NCBI GenBank assembly: GCA_945878385.1
Contig: CAMCTE010000023.1
Coordinates: 1-20,788, forward strand
DNA length: 20,788 nucleotides
Reading direction: 5' to 3'
Source: Azohydromonas lata NBRC 102462
GTDB taxonomy: Bacteria; Pseudomonadota; Gammaproteobacteria; Burkholderiales; Burkholderiaceae_C
Below the pieces are notes generated by a model. The model saw nothing but the letters and a program-made list of their open reading frames with translations. It was not told the origin of the DNA and did not search any database. Positions 14,234 to 20,788 of this stretch are shown here, one piece after another; the stretch's first letter is position 1; each line of letters begins with the position of its first letter. The translations under genes and the position numbers were made by a program.

Positions 14234-16828
14234 TCAGAAGGTCTGCTGCACGCGGAAGTAGACCTGGCGGCCCAGACCGTCGTACAGGTTGAAGTTCCAG
14301 GGGCGACCGTCAAAGCTGATCAACTCCGGGAACTTGTTGGTCAAATTCACCGCGCCCACCGTCAGGCGGGTGTTGGTGGCCGCGTTGTACGACACGGAAC
14401 CCGTGAAGGTGGTGTAGGCGGGCGTGGGCTGCGCCGTTTCCTTGCTTTGGCCCGCAATGCGGTTCATCGCCAGGAAGCCGGTGAAGCGGCCGATCGTGTA
14501 GGTGTTGGCGAAGTTCATGCGCCACTTCGGAGCACCTTGGGTGCCCACGAGGTTGTCACCACCGTCGATCGAGTAGTCACGCACCATGCTCAGGGTCAGC
14601 GACTGCTGCAGGCGCGAAGAGCTGAACTTGAAGTTCGTGCGGCCGTTCAGGTCCACGCCCGTGGTGTCCAGCGTGCCTTCGTTGATCGCGCCGCGGGTCA
14701 CATTGGTGATCTGGCCGGTGGCCGCGTCACGCGTGACGCTGAAGGCGGCAGGCACGGGGCCCAGCGCCGGGTTCAGCGTGCGGTTGATGATCGTCTGCGA
14801 AGAGATGCTGGCGATACGGCCGTCAATGTGGATCTTGTAGAAGTCCGCGCTCAGGCTGAGCCAGTTCGTAGCGTCCACCACCAAGCCAAAGCTGGTCTGC
14901 TTGGAAGTCTCAGGGTTGAGGCCCGGGTTGGAGATCGAGGTGGCATCCACCTGGATCTGCGGCTGTACGCCGTCCACCACACCATCGCCGTTGGCGTCGC
15001 CGCACTGGGCAGCCGTACGGCCAAAGGCGCGGCAGGTGCGCAGATCGGTGATCGAGTCGGCCGAGAAGGCAGGCTTCTGGGTCAGGATGTCCAGCGTGGG
15101 AGCACGGAAGCCCTTGCCCACCGAGGCGCGCACGGTGGTGTTGGCCACGGGCTGCCAACGGATGGCACCCTTGGGCGAGAAGGCGCTGCCCGAATCGCTG
15201 TAGGAGTCGCGGCGGCCGGCCAGCGAAACTTCCAGGTTCTTCATGGCCGGGATGGACATTTCGAAGAACTGGGAGTTCACCTTGCGGCTGCCGGCAGCGG
15301 AGTTGCCTGCCGAGCCTTCGATGATGCCGGCTTCAGACTGAGGGTCGTACTGGTCGGAGTAGAACTCCTTGCGCGACTCGAAGCCCACCAAGCCGGTGGC
15401 GGCGCGGTTGCCGATCTTGAAAAGATCCATCGAAGCCGTGCCGTACACCTCGCGCTGGTCCCACAGGTCGTCACGGGTGATCGTGGACTTCACGCTGTTG
15501 AGCACATCAGCCGAATTGCCGAACGGGTTGAAAATGTTGTAACGGCCGGCGGTAATCGCGGCCTCGAGCAGCGGACGCACGATGTAGTTGCGGCCGAGTT
15601 CGATGTACTTGTAGCGCTCGTTGCGCACACCGAAGTCCACTTCAACCTTGTCGAAGACACGGCCCTTGACGCCCATCAGGCCGGAAGTGACGGTGGCTTC
15701 GGTGGTGGAGTCACGCGGGCCTGCAGCGGCCATGCGGTGACGCAGCCACAGGCCGCGCGGGCTGGCAGCAGCCAAGCCCGGTGTGGCGGCGGTGATGCTC
15801 AGGTACGGGGCGCTGGTGGGTGCCAGGAACACATTCACCGGCGTGGCGGCGTAGCGGCCGAAGCTGTCCACATTCGACACGGAGGCCGAGGTGTACACCG
15901 ACCAGTCGTCGTTGATGTTGAAGTCACCCTTGGCGAAGATCGAGCGGTTGCTGATGGCCGCTTCGTTCGCAGCCGTGGCGTTGAAGTTGAACGAGCACAA
16001 GTTGCCCGGCTGGCCGGGGTTGGTGAAGTAGAAATCGTTCGTGTTGCAGGCAAAACCCGGAACCGGGGTACCGGCGCCGGTGGAAGCGCCCGTGGTGTTG
16101 CTGGCGCGGTAGTAGTTGTTGCCGAACGAGGACACGCCCTGGACGTTGCCGCCCTTCTGGTCGCGCGTGAAGATCATGTCGCGGCTGTTGGAGGACACGC
16201 CGGCGAAGACGCGGCCCTTGGCGCTCGAAGCACCCCACAGGGCCGAGAACTCACGGGTGTCGCCGCCCACGATCTTGGGGTTGCCTTCGCCGTAGTTGAC
16301 CTGCACGCCATTGAAGTTCTTGCGGGTGATGATGTTGACCACACCGCCGATGGCGTCAGAGCCGTACACCGCAGAGGCGCCGTCCGACAGGATTTCAATG
16401 CGCTCAACGGCTGCCAGGGGCACCGCGTTCAAGTCTTGCGAGCTGCCCACGAACGGAGCCTTGGACACGCGGCGGCCGTCCACCAGCACCAGGGTGCGGT
16501 TGGAGCCGATACCCCGCAGGTCCACATCCGAAAGCGCCTGTGCGGAGCTGCCCGACTGAGGCTTGGTGTTGCCGAAGGAGGCGAAGGTGACCTCGCGCAT
16601 CAACTCGGCCACGGAGGTTTGGCCGGTGGCTTCGATGGCGGCACGGTCGATCACCGTGACGGGCAGGGCACCCTCGGTTTCGGTGCGGCGCAGGCGCGAA
16701 CCGGTCAGCTCAATGCGCTGGTCGGAAGCTTGTGCCTGGGTCTGCTGGGCGCTGGCCACGGGCATGTAGCCTGCGGTGCCCAGGGTCAGGGCCACCGCAG
16801 CGGCCAGGGGGGTCTTGTTCAGTTTCAT
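14234..16828 (-). CDS. TonB-dependent outer-membrane receptor (TBDT1)
   Basis: This 864-residue protein imports a ligand across the outer membrane with TonB-ExbBD energy. A signal peptide (cleavage ASA|Q at 27/28) precedes a plug domain at about 35-165: GSRLRRTETEGALPVTVIDRAAIE, VDLRGIGSNRTLVLVDGRRV, and VERIEILSDGASAVYGSDAIGGVVNIIT. A long beta-barrel follows, with the usual SVGKGFRAPTL strand near residue 570 and a C-terminal aromatic signature YFRVQQTF. Extracellular loops carry cysteine pairs, for example C599/C609, followed by a calcium-type DANGDGVVD (611-619). AGGAC lies 9 bases before the ATG. The gene has its own terminator and a divergent 504-base control region shared with TBDT2. 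The ligand is unknown. The enzymes encoded downstream hint at a peptide, and no Fur box was seen to support iron. Confidence 0.93.
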   Translation of the reverse strand: MKLNKTPLAAAVALTLGTAGYMPVASAQQTQAQASDQRIELTGSRLRRTETEGALPVTVIDRAAIEATGQTSVAELMREVTFASFGNTKPQSGSSAQALSDVDLRGIGSNRTLVLVDGRRVSKAPFVGSSQDLNAVPLAAVERIEILSDGASAVYGSDAIGGVVNIITRKNFNGVQVNYGEGNPKIVGGDTREFSALWGASSAKGRVFAGVSSNSRDMIFTRDQKGGNVQGVSSFGNNYYRASNTTGASTGAGTPVPGFACNTNDFYFTNPGQPGNLCSFNFNATAANEAAISNRSIFAKGDFNINDDWSVYTSASVSNVDSFGRYAATPVNVFLAPTSAPYLSITAATPGLAAASPRGLWLRHRMAAAGPRDSTTEATVTSGLMGVKGRVFDKVEVDFGVRNERYKYIELGRNYIVRPLLEAAITAGRYNIFNPFGNSADVLNSVKSTITRDDLWDQREVYGTASMDLFKIGNRAATGLVGFESRKEFYSDQYDPQSEAGIIEGSAGNSAAGSRKVNSQFFEMSIPAMKNLEVSLAGRRDSYSDSGSAFSPKGAIRWQPVANTTVRASVGKGFRAPTLDILTQKPAFSADSITDLRTCRAFGRTAAQCGDANGDGVVDGVQPQIQVDATSISNPGLNPETSKQTSFGLVVDATNWLSLSADFYKIHIDGRIASISSQTIINRTLNPALGPVPAAFSVTRDAATGQITNVTRGAINEGTLDTTGVDLNGRTNFKFSSSRLQQSLTLSMVRDYSIDGGDNLVGTQGAPKWRMNFANTYTIGRFTGFLAMNRIAGQSKETAQPTPAYTTFTGSVSYNAATNTRLTVGAVNLTNKFPELISFDGRPWNFNLYDGLGRQVYFRVQQTF

Positions 16829-16860
16829 CGAATGAATGTCCTGAGGTCAAAAACATGAAT

Positions 16861-16879
16861 CCCCAAGGAGTCCCTGGGG
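16861..16879. other. Imperfect hairpin in the TBDT1 5' leader
   Basis: CCCCAAGG, a 3-base loop and CCCTGGGG pair with a single A/C mismatch. It lies 33 bases upstream of the TBDT1 ATG, inside the expected transcript, without a following T run. It could be an mRNA structure affecting stability or translation. Confidence 0.45.
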
Positions 16880-16935
16880 GCTTTAGTGCAAGTAGTTTGG
16901 CACATGACTCTTTGATGACGCCGCCCAACGCCGCC

Positions 16936-16964
16936 TTTGTATCGTTCTTGCAACTGAGGGTAAA
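16936..16964 (-). promoter_or_regulatory. Candidate promoter for TBDT1
   Basis: On the minus strand TTTACC and TACAAA are separated by 17 bases. Each matches four of six positions of the sigma70 consensus. The -10 ends 108 bases before the TBDT1 ATG. The 6-1-6 palindrome at 16966-16978 abuts the -35 side. Confidence 0.35.
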
Positions 16965-16965
16965 C

Positions 16966-16978
16966 CCAAAAGTTTTGG
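16966..16978. promoter_or_regulatory. Palindrome CCAAAAgTTTTGG, candidate operator
   Basis: Six-base arms match perfectly around one central base, in an AT-rich patch of otherwise GC-rich DNA. The site is one base upstream of the candidate TBDT1 -35 element. No regulator that would bind it is encoded in the window. Confidence 0.4.
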
Positions 16979-17082
16979 CTGTTTGTTGACCAAAGTGGGC
17001 GACGTTTCCGACTGAGCGGCGTGAATGCAAGGGGAAGGCCGCTGAATTCAAAGGGTCCGACAGCCGCTTGGATCGGTTCAAC

Positions 17083-17112
17083 CGGCCCGCCCCCCTCAAC
17101 CAAAGGGGGCCG
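17083..17112. other. GC-rich hairpin in the receptor intergenic region
   Basis: AGGGGGCCG on the right can pair with CGGCC plus CCCT on the left if about five bases bulge out. No T run follows. It lies in the TBDT2 upstream region, with no clear function. Confidence 0.3.
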
Positions 17113-17317
17113 ACCCACTCGTTTACGCTGTTGTGGAGCTTGGTTAGACGAACTTGCCTGCAATGGCTCATCACCCACTTGTCGGGGGATGTCCACATTT
17201 CGCGCTTGGTTCAGACGTATCTCGGGCACACAATCGACAGCATGCGCGCCGCTGCGTTCAGTCGGGTTCAAAGCAACACGAGCGCTTGACCCCAGTCGGC
17301 CACCCCACACACGACAT

Positions 17318-17323
17318 AAGGAG
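17318..17323 (+). promoter_or_regulatory. Ribosome binding site of TBDT2
   Basis: AAGGAG stands 9 bases before the ATG at 17333. It fixes that start against the in-frame open stretch running back to 17021. Confidence 0.8.
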
Positions 17324-17332
17324 CCCCGCAGA

Positions 17333-20143
17333 ATGTTCACCGAGCATCGCATCGCTGCAGCAACACTTCTAGCCCTTGGCGGGGCGCTTGCCACCACCGC
17401 CCTGGCCCAAAGCCAGCGCGTTGAAGTCACCGGCTCCTCCATCAAGCGCATCGCCGCTGAGGGCGCGCTGCCGGTGATCACCATCAACCGCGCTGAAATC
17501 GAGCGCACCGGCGCCACCAGCACCCAGGAACTCATTCAGGCACTGCCTTCGATGCAGGGTTTCACCACAACGGCCCAATCGGTCAACGGCGGCGGTGGCG
17601 GCGTCACCACGGCGAGCCTGCGCAATCTGGGCTCCAAGTACACCCTGGTGCTGCTCAACGGCCGGCGCCTGGCACCGTTCAACACCGGCTCCAGTGTGAA
17701 CCTGGAGCAGTTGCCGCTGTCGGCCATCGAGCGCGTGGAAATCCTGGCCGATGGCGCTTCGGCCATTTACGGCTCGGACGCCATTGCCGGCGTCGTGAAC
17801 TTCATCACCAAAAGCAACGCCACCGACGGCGGCATTGATGTGAAGGTGTCGCGCCCGCAGGCCGGCGGTGGCCAGCAGCGCAGTGCCAGCCTGAGCAAAG
17901 GCATCGGCGACTACGACCGCCAGGGCTTCAATGTGCTCCTGGGCGCATCCTTCCAAAAGGATGAGGCGATCAAGGCGTCCCAGCGGGAATTCTCCAAGAC
18001 CGGCGTTTTTCCCTTCACCTTCAAGGGCACCAACTACTACTTCTACGAAACGTCGGGCAACTCGGTACCGCCCAACATCCAAATTTACGATGCCAACGAC
18101 GACCTGCTGCGCAACTACAGCCCGGGAGCGCTCAATGGCACCAACTGCGGGCCGAACCCGGCATCGTTCAAGTTGGGCAACACCTGCCGCTTCGATTACT
18201 CCTCCACCGTGGAAGCGCAACCCGAGGCCGAGCGGCGAAATGCCTACGGCAGCGCTTCGCTTCGGCTGGGCAAGGACAGCCGCGCGTTTGTCGAAGGCAT
18301 GTTCTCCGATGTGGCGATGTACGGCCGCTTTGCGCCGCCGGCCCAACCCTTGCGCATGCCCATTGGCGGCACGCTGTACAACAAGTACGTGAAGCCCTTC
18401 CTGGGCCAGTTCGGCATCGCTGAAAAAGATGTCGCCGATGTGACCTACGGCATGCGTCTGGCCGATGCCGGCCTGCGCTCCAACGACTACCTCACCCGCG
18501 GGCACCACATGGTGGCGGGCCTGGAAAGCAGTTTGGCTGGCTTTGATGTGGCGGCCACGCTCACCCGATCGGGCAACACCCTGGACAGCCAGTACGGTGG
18601 TGGCTATGTCAGCCGCATCAAGATGGACCAGTTGATTGCCGCGGGCACCTTCGACCCCTTCGCGCAGGGCACAGACGCCTCTCGCGCGGCCATTGCACCG
18701 GCGGTCTTGCGGGACATCGACCGTTCCAAGTCCACGCTGGACCTGGCCTCCTTGCGGGCATCTGGCCCGGCATTCAAGGCACCGGGCGGACAGGCCTTTG
18801 TGGGCCTGGGCATGGACCTGAGCCGCCAACGCTATGTATCCGACCCCGCGCCGATCACGCAGGGCCCGAACGCTTTCCAGCCCAACTTCGCTGATTTTCC
18901 GGTGGGCTCGGGTCAGGGTTCACTTCCCTTCGATTCGGCACGCCGCGCGCGTGGCGCCTTCGTGGAATTGCAGGTTCCCCTGGCCAAGAATCTGGAGGTC
19001 ACCGGCGCGCTCCGTCACGACAGCTATTCGGCCATCCGCAACAGCCGCAACTTCGACGCCAACCTGAACCCCGTGTCGTCGGCCACGCAGGGTGAGCCCG
19101 CGTCCAAGGCCACCTACAAGCTCGCGTTCCGCTTCCAACCCACGCAGCAATGGCTGATGCGGGGTTCGGTGGGCACGGGCTTCCGCGCACCGGCCATGGA
19201 CGACATCACGCTTCCTTTGATTGATGCCGGTGTGGTGGGCAACCAATACGGCTGCCCGGTGACCGCGCCCGACCTCCTGGCGGTGGGTTGCCGCAGCATT
19301 CCCACACAGTACAAGCAGCAAAGTGGCGGCAACCCCTTCACCGGCAGCGCAGGCCTCAAGCCCGAGCTCTCCCGGCAGTGGACAGTGGGTTTCCGCCTTG
19401 AGCCCGGCAACTCGTTCAGCGTCGGGGCCGACTGGTGGTCGGTGCAGATTCAGGACGGCATTACCTCGGTGCCCGAGTCCACCGCCTTCTCCAAGTTCTC
19501 CACCTATCGCTCCCTGTTCAATGTGACCACCGAGGCCGCCACCGGCCGGCCGATCCTCACCTTCAACAGCGTTCCCTTCAATGCCTCAGTCATCAAGTCC
19601 TCCGGTCTGGACCTGGACATGACGCTCACCCAAAAACTGCCGGTGGGCACCCTGAGCATGAATGCGGTGGTGACCTATCTCCTCGATTCGTACTATGACC
19701 TGGGCTTTGGTGATGGGCGAGAAACCAGCGTGGGTCGCTATGGCAGCGATGGTGCGGTCGCCTTCCGCACGCTGGCGCGGGTCAGCACCACCATGCAGAC
19801 CGGTGCCTTGGCCAACACCGTGGTGGTGAAGTACCGGCCGGGCTACAAGGATGTGAAGTACTCGGAGGATGACTCGCCGGTGCGCCTGGCCACTGCCACG
19901 GGTGGTTTCGGGCCGTTCGTCGAGTTTGAAGGCTTGGATGTTCCGGCCTACATGACGGTGGACTACCAAGGGCGTTACGCCATGAGCAAGTCCATCACCT
20001 TCACCGCCGGTGTGTTCAACCTGTTCAACCGCCGCCCGCCGCTGACCCTCAAGCTCGACGGCGGCAATATGGTGGGCTACGACCCGCGCTACCACGACGG
20101 CCGAGGCCGTACCCTGTATCTGCAGGCGGCCTACAAGTTCTGA
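17333..20143 (+). CDS. TonB-dependent outer-membrane receptor (TBDT2)
   Basis: This 936-residue receptor has a signal peptide (cleavage ALA|Q at 25/26) and a plug domain at about 28-165 with the same plan as TBDT1: GSSIKRIAAEGALPVITINRAEIERTG, LRNLGSKYTLVLLNGRRL, and VERVEILADGASAIYGSDAIAGVVNFIT. The beta-barrel includes SVGTGFRAPAMDD and the C-terminal strand TLYLQAAYKF, ending in phenylalanine as outer-membrane barrels do. Loops hold cysteine pairs (NCGPNP...NTC; YGCPVTAP...VGC). The ATG at 17333 is supported by AAGGAG and by the signal peptide. The shared EGALPV-x-x-I-x-R-A-x-I-E-x-TG plug motif shows that the two receptors belong to one subfamily, but the barrels differ widely. They may see different ligands or act as a pair. 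The ligand is unknown. Confidence 0.93.
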   Translation: MFTEHRIAAATLLALGGALATTALAQSQRVEVTGSSIKRIAAEGALPVITINRAEIERTGATSTQELIQALPSMQGFTTTAQSVNGGGGGVTTASLRNLGSKYTLVLLNGRRLAPFNTGSSVNLEQLPLSAIERVEILADGASAIYGSDAIAGVVNFITKSNATDGGIDVKVSRPQAGGGQQRSASLSKGIGDYDRQGFNVLLGASFQKDEAIKASQREFSKTGVFPFTFKGTNYYFYETSGNSVPPNIQIYDANDDLLRNYSPGALNGTNCGPNPASFKLGNTCRFDYSSTVEAQPEAERRNAYGSASLRLGKDSRAFVEGMFSDVAMYGRFAPPAQPLRMPIGGTLYNKYVKPFLGQFGIAEKDVADVTYGMRLADAGLRSNDYLTRGHHMVAGLESSLAGFDVAATLTRSGNTLDSQYGGGYVSRIKMDQLIAAGTFDPFAQGTDASRAAIAPAVLRDIDRSKSTLDLASLRASGPAFKAPGGQAFVGLGMDLSRQRYVSDPAPITQGPNAFQPNFADFPVGSGQGSLPFDSARRARGAFVELQVPLAKNLEVTGALRHDSYSAIRNSRNFDANLNPVSSATQGEPASKATYKLAFRFQPTQQWLMRGSVGTGFRAPAMDDITLPLIDAGVVGNQYGCPVTAPDLLAVGCRSIPTQYKQQSGGNPFTGSAGLKPELSRQWTVGFRLEPGNSFSVGADWWSVQIQDGITSVPESTAFSKFSTYRSLFNVTTEAATGRPILTFNSVPFNASVIKSSGLDLDMTLTQKLPVGTLSMNAVVTYLLDSYYDLGFGDGRETSVGRYGSDGAVAFRTLARVSTTMQTGALANTVVVKYRPGYKDVKYSEDDSPVRLATATGGFGPFVEFEGLDVPAYMTVDYQGRYAMSKSITFTAGVFNLFNRRPPLTLKLDGGNMVGYDPRYHDGRGRTLYLQAAYKF

Positions 20144-20167
20144 CGGGAAAAAGAGGAGTTTGCTGAC

Positions 20168-20190
20168 GGGGCTTCGCGCAGAGCGGCCCC
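20168..20190. terminator. Weak stem-loop between TBDT2 and the HAD hydrolase gene
   Basis: GGGGC (20168-20172) pairs with GCCCC (20186-20190) around a 13-base loop, between the convergent stops. The stem is short and has no T run, so termination here is only a possibility. Confidence 0.25.
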
Positions 20191-20788
20191 TTAGCGCAAC
20201 GCTCCTGCGGGGAACACGAAATCCACCGGGCAGGCTGGGGCGCTTTCGCCGCGCCCCGGACCATGTTCATGGGGCCGGGCCACAAAGCCGGTGCGCAGCC
20301 CCGATGCTGCGGCGGCGGCCAAGTCGTCCGAGTGCGCCGCCACCATCATCACCTCATGGGGCTGCAACCCCAGCGCATCGCAGGCCCGCAGGTACACGAC
20401 GGGCTTGGGCTTGTAGTCCCCGGCCACCTCCGCGCCCAAGATGGCATCCCAATGCCATCCGTTGTGCCGCGCCAAGTCCGCCATCAGGGAAATATTGCCG
20501 TTCGAGCAGGGGGCCAAGAAATAGGCTGAGCGCAAGCCGGCCAGCCCAGGACCCACATCGGGCCAGGCGTCCAGGCGGTGCCAGGCCAGGTTCAGTTCAG
20601 CGCGTGTGGGCTCTGCGATCTGCTCCGCTGTGGCCGTACCCAGCCTGGCCAGCACGATGTCCAGGTTGCGCCGGTGCAGGAGGTCAAGTTTGCAGAATGG
20701 CAAGCGACCGCTGCGCACTTCTTCCATGGCACCTTGGTACTCGCCGCGCCACGCATCGGCCAAGGCCAACCAGTCCACCTGAATGCCC
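20191..20788 (-). CDS. Haloacid dehalogenase type II-like HAD hydrolase, N terminus cut by the window end
   Basis: About 198 residues of the C-terminal part are present; the frame stays open through the right edge. The visible start, GIQVDWLALADAWRGEYQGAM followed by LPFCKLDLLHRRNLD, is the cap-domain region of L-2-haloacid dehalogenase-like proteins. The missing N terminus would hold the nucleophilic DxYGT aspartate. Downstream motifs are present: APCSNGNISLM (motif II, S/N), the conserved lysine in AGDYKPKPVVYLRAC (motif III), and MMVAAHSDDLAAAAASGLRTGFV (motif IV). The family hydrolyses L-2-haloacids to D-2-hydroxyacids, but many members have other substrates. In-frame GTG 20778 is internal, not a start. 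It converges on TBDT2 and shows no evident link to it. Confidence 0.85.
   Translation of the reverse strand, partial: GIQVDWLALADAWRGEYQGAMEEVRSGRLPFCKLDLLHRRNLDIVLARLGTATAEQIAEPTRAELNLAWHRLDAWPDVGPGLAGLRSAYFLAPCSNGNISLMADLARHNGWHWDAILGAEVAGDYKPKPVVYLRACDALGLQPHEVMMVAAHSDDLAAAAASGLRTGFVARPHEHGPGRGESAPACPVDFVFPAGALR

Larger units (their letters stand above)
16829..17332. promoter_or_regulatory. Divergent control region between the two TonB-dependent receptor genes
   Basis: These 504 bases lie between the two divergent starts. They hold a 5' hairpin near TBDT1 (16861-16879), a candidate leftward promoter (16936-16964) and a perfect 6-1-6 palindrome (16966-16978). They also hold a 5-1-5 palindrome CGGTTcAACCG (17074-17084), a GC-rich hairpin (17083-17112) and the TBDT2 ribosome binding site (17318-17323). 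No Fur-box-like sequence and no regulator gene were seen. No rightward -35/-10 pair stood out; TTGACC at 17286 lacks a good -10 partner. Confidence 0.6.

Noticed and set aside
9921..16828. Lasso-peptide gene cluster
   Set aside because: A receptor and an S9 peptidase are present, but there is no precursor peptide and no lasso cyclase, protease or recognition-element gene. The peptidase could equally be a general oligopeptidase.
14447..16858. Long open frame on the plus strand opposite TBDT1 (about 800 codons)
   Set aside because: It mirrors the TBDT1 codons in a GC-rich genome, with Val/Gly/Ala/His-rich composition and no domain. TBDT1 has a full receptor architecture and wins.
17021..17332. 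N-terminal extension of TBDT2 by 104 codons
   Set aside because: It would bury the signal peptide internally. AAGGAG and the signal sequence support the start at 17333.
16829..17332. Fur box or other iron-responsive site for the receptors
   Set aside because: No GATAAT-type hexamer array or similar inverted repeat was found.
17369..18829. Long minus-strand frame opposite TBDT2
   Set aside because: Antisense shadow with no domain features; the TBDT2 plug domain is encoded on the other strand.

Overview
The window is about 20.8 kb of GC-rich proteobacterial chromosome that is almost fully coding. Gene content and order point to a betaproteobacterium of the order Burkholderiales, most likely Comamonadaceae or a close relative. 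The pointers are smpB divergent from ratA-rnfH, then guaB and guaA, then tadA overlapping a muramoyl-tetrapeptide carboxypeptidase, with a rimO tail and a beta-lyase just upstream. This placement rests on remembered synteny and protein similarity, not on a database search.

Positions 1-9875 look like conserved core genome. A rimO 3' end, a metC-type cystathionine beta-lyase and a membrane acyltransferase run left to right with overlapping start and stop codons. smpB faces them from the other strand and is divergent from ratA-rnfH. guaB follows with its own good promoter. A 12-TM drug/H+ type transporter is wedged between guaB and guaA (IMP to XMP to GMP). Then come tadA (wobble inosine in tRNA) and ldcA (peptidoglycan recycling). 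A strong hairpin closes this block at 9883-9908.

Positions 9921-20143 look like an accessory envelope module. Leftward run a TonB-dependent receptor (TBDT1), an aspartyl/asparaginyl beta-hydroxylase, a class I methyltransferase overlapping it by ATGA, and an exported S9 prolyl-oligopeptidase-type peptidase. Rightward, from a shared 504-base control region, runs a second receptor (TBDT2). A strong terminator lies between TBDT1 and the hydroxylase, but only about 33 bases then remain before the hydroxylase start. The enzymes may therefore depend on read-through from TBDT1. The gene set suggests uptake and processing of a peptide-like ligand, or modification of the receptors or ligand by hydroxylation and methylation. 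That is inference; the families do not fix a substrate.

The right edge cuts a haloacid-dehalogenase-like HAD hydrolase that converges on TBDT2. I saw no tRNA or rRNA genes, insertion sequences, CRISPR arrays or prophage genes.
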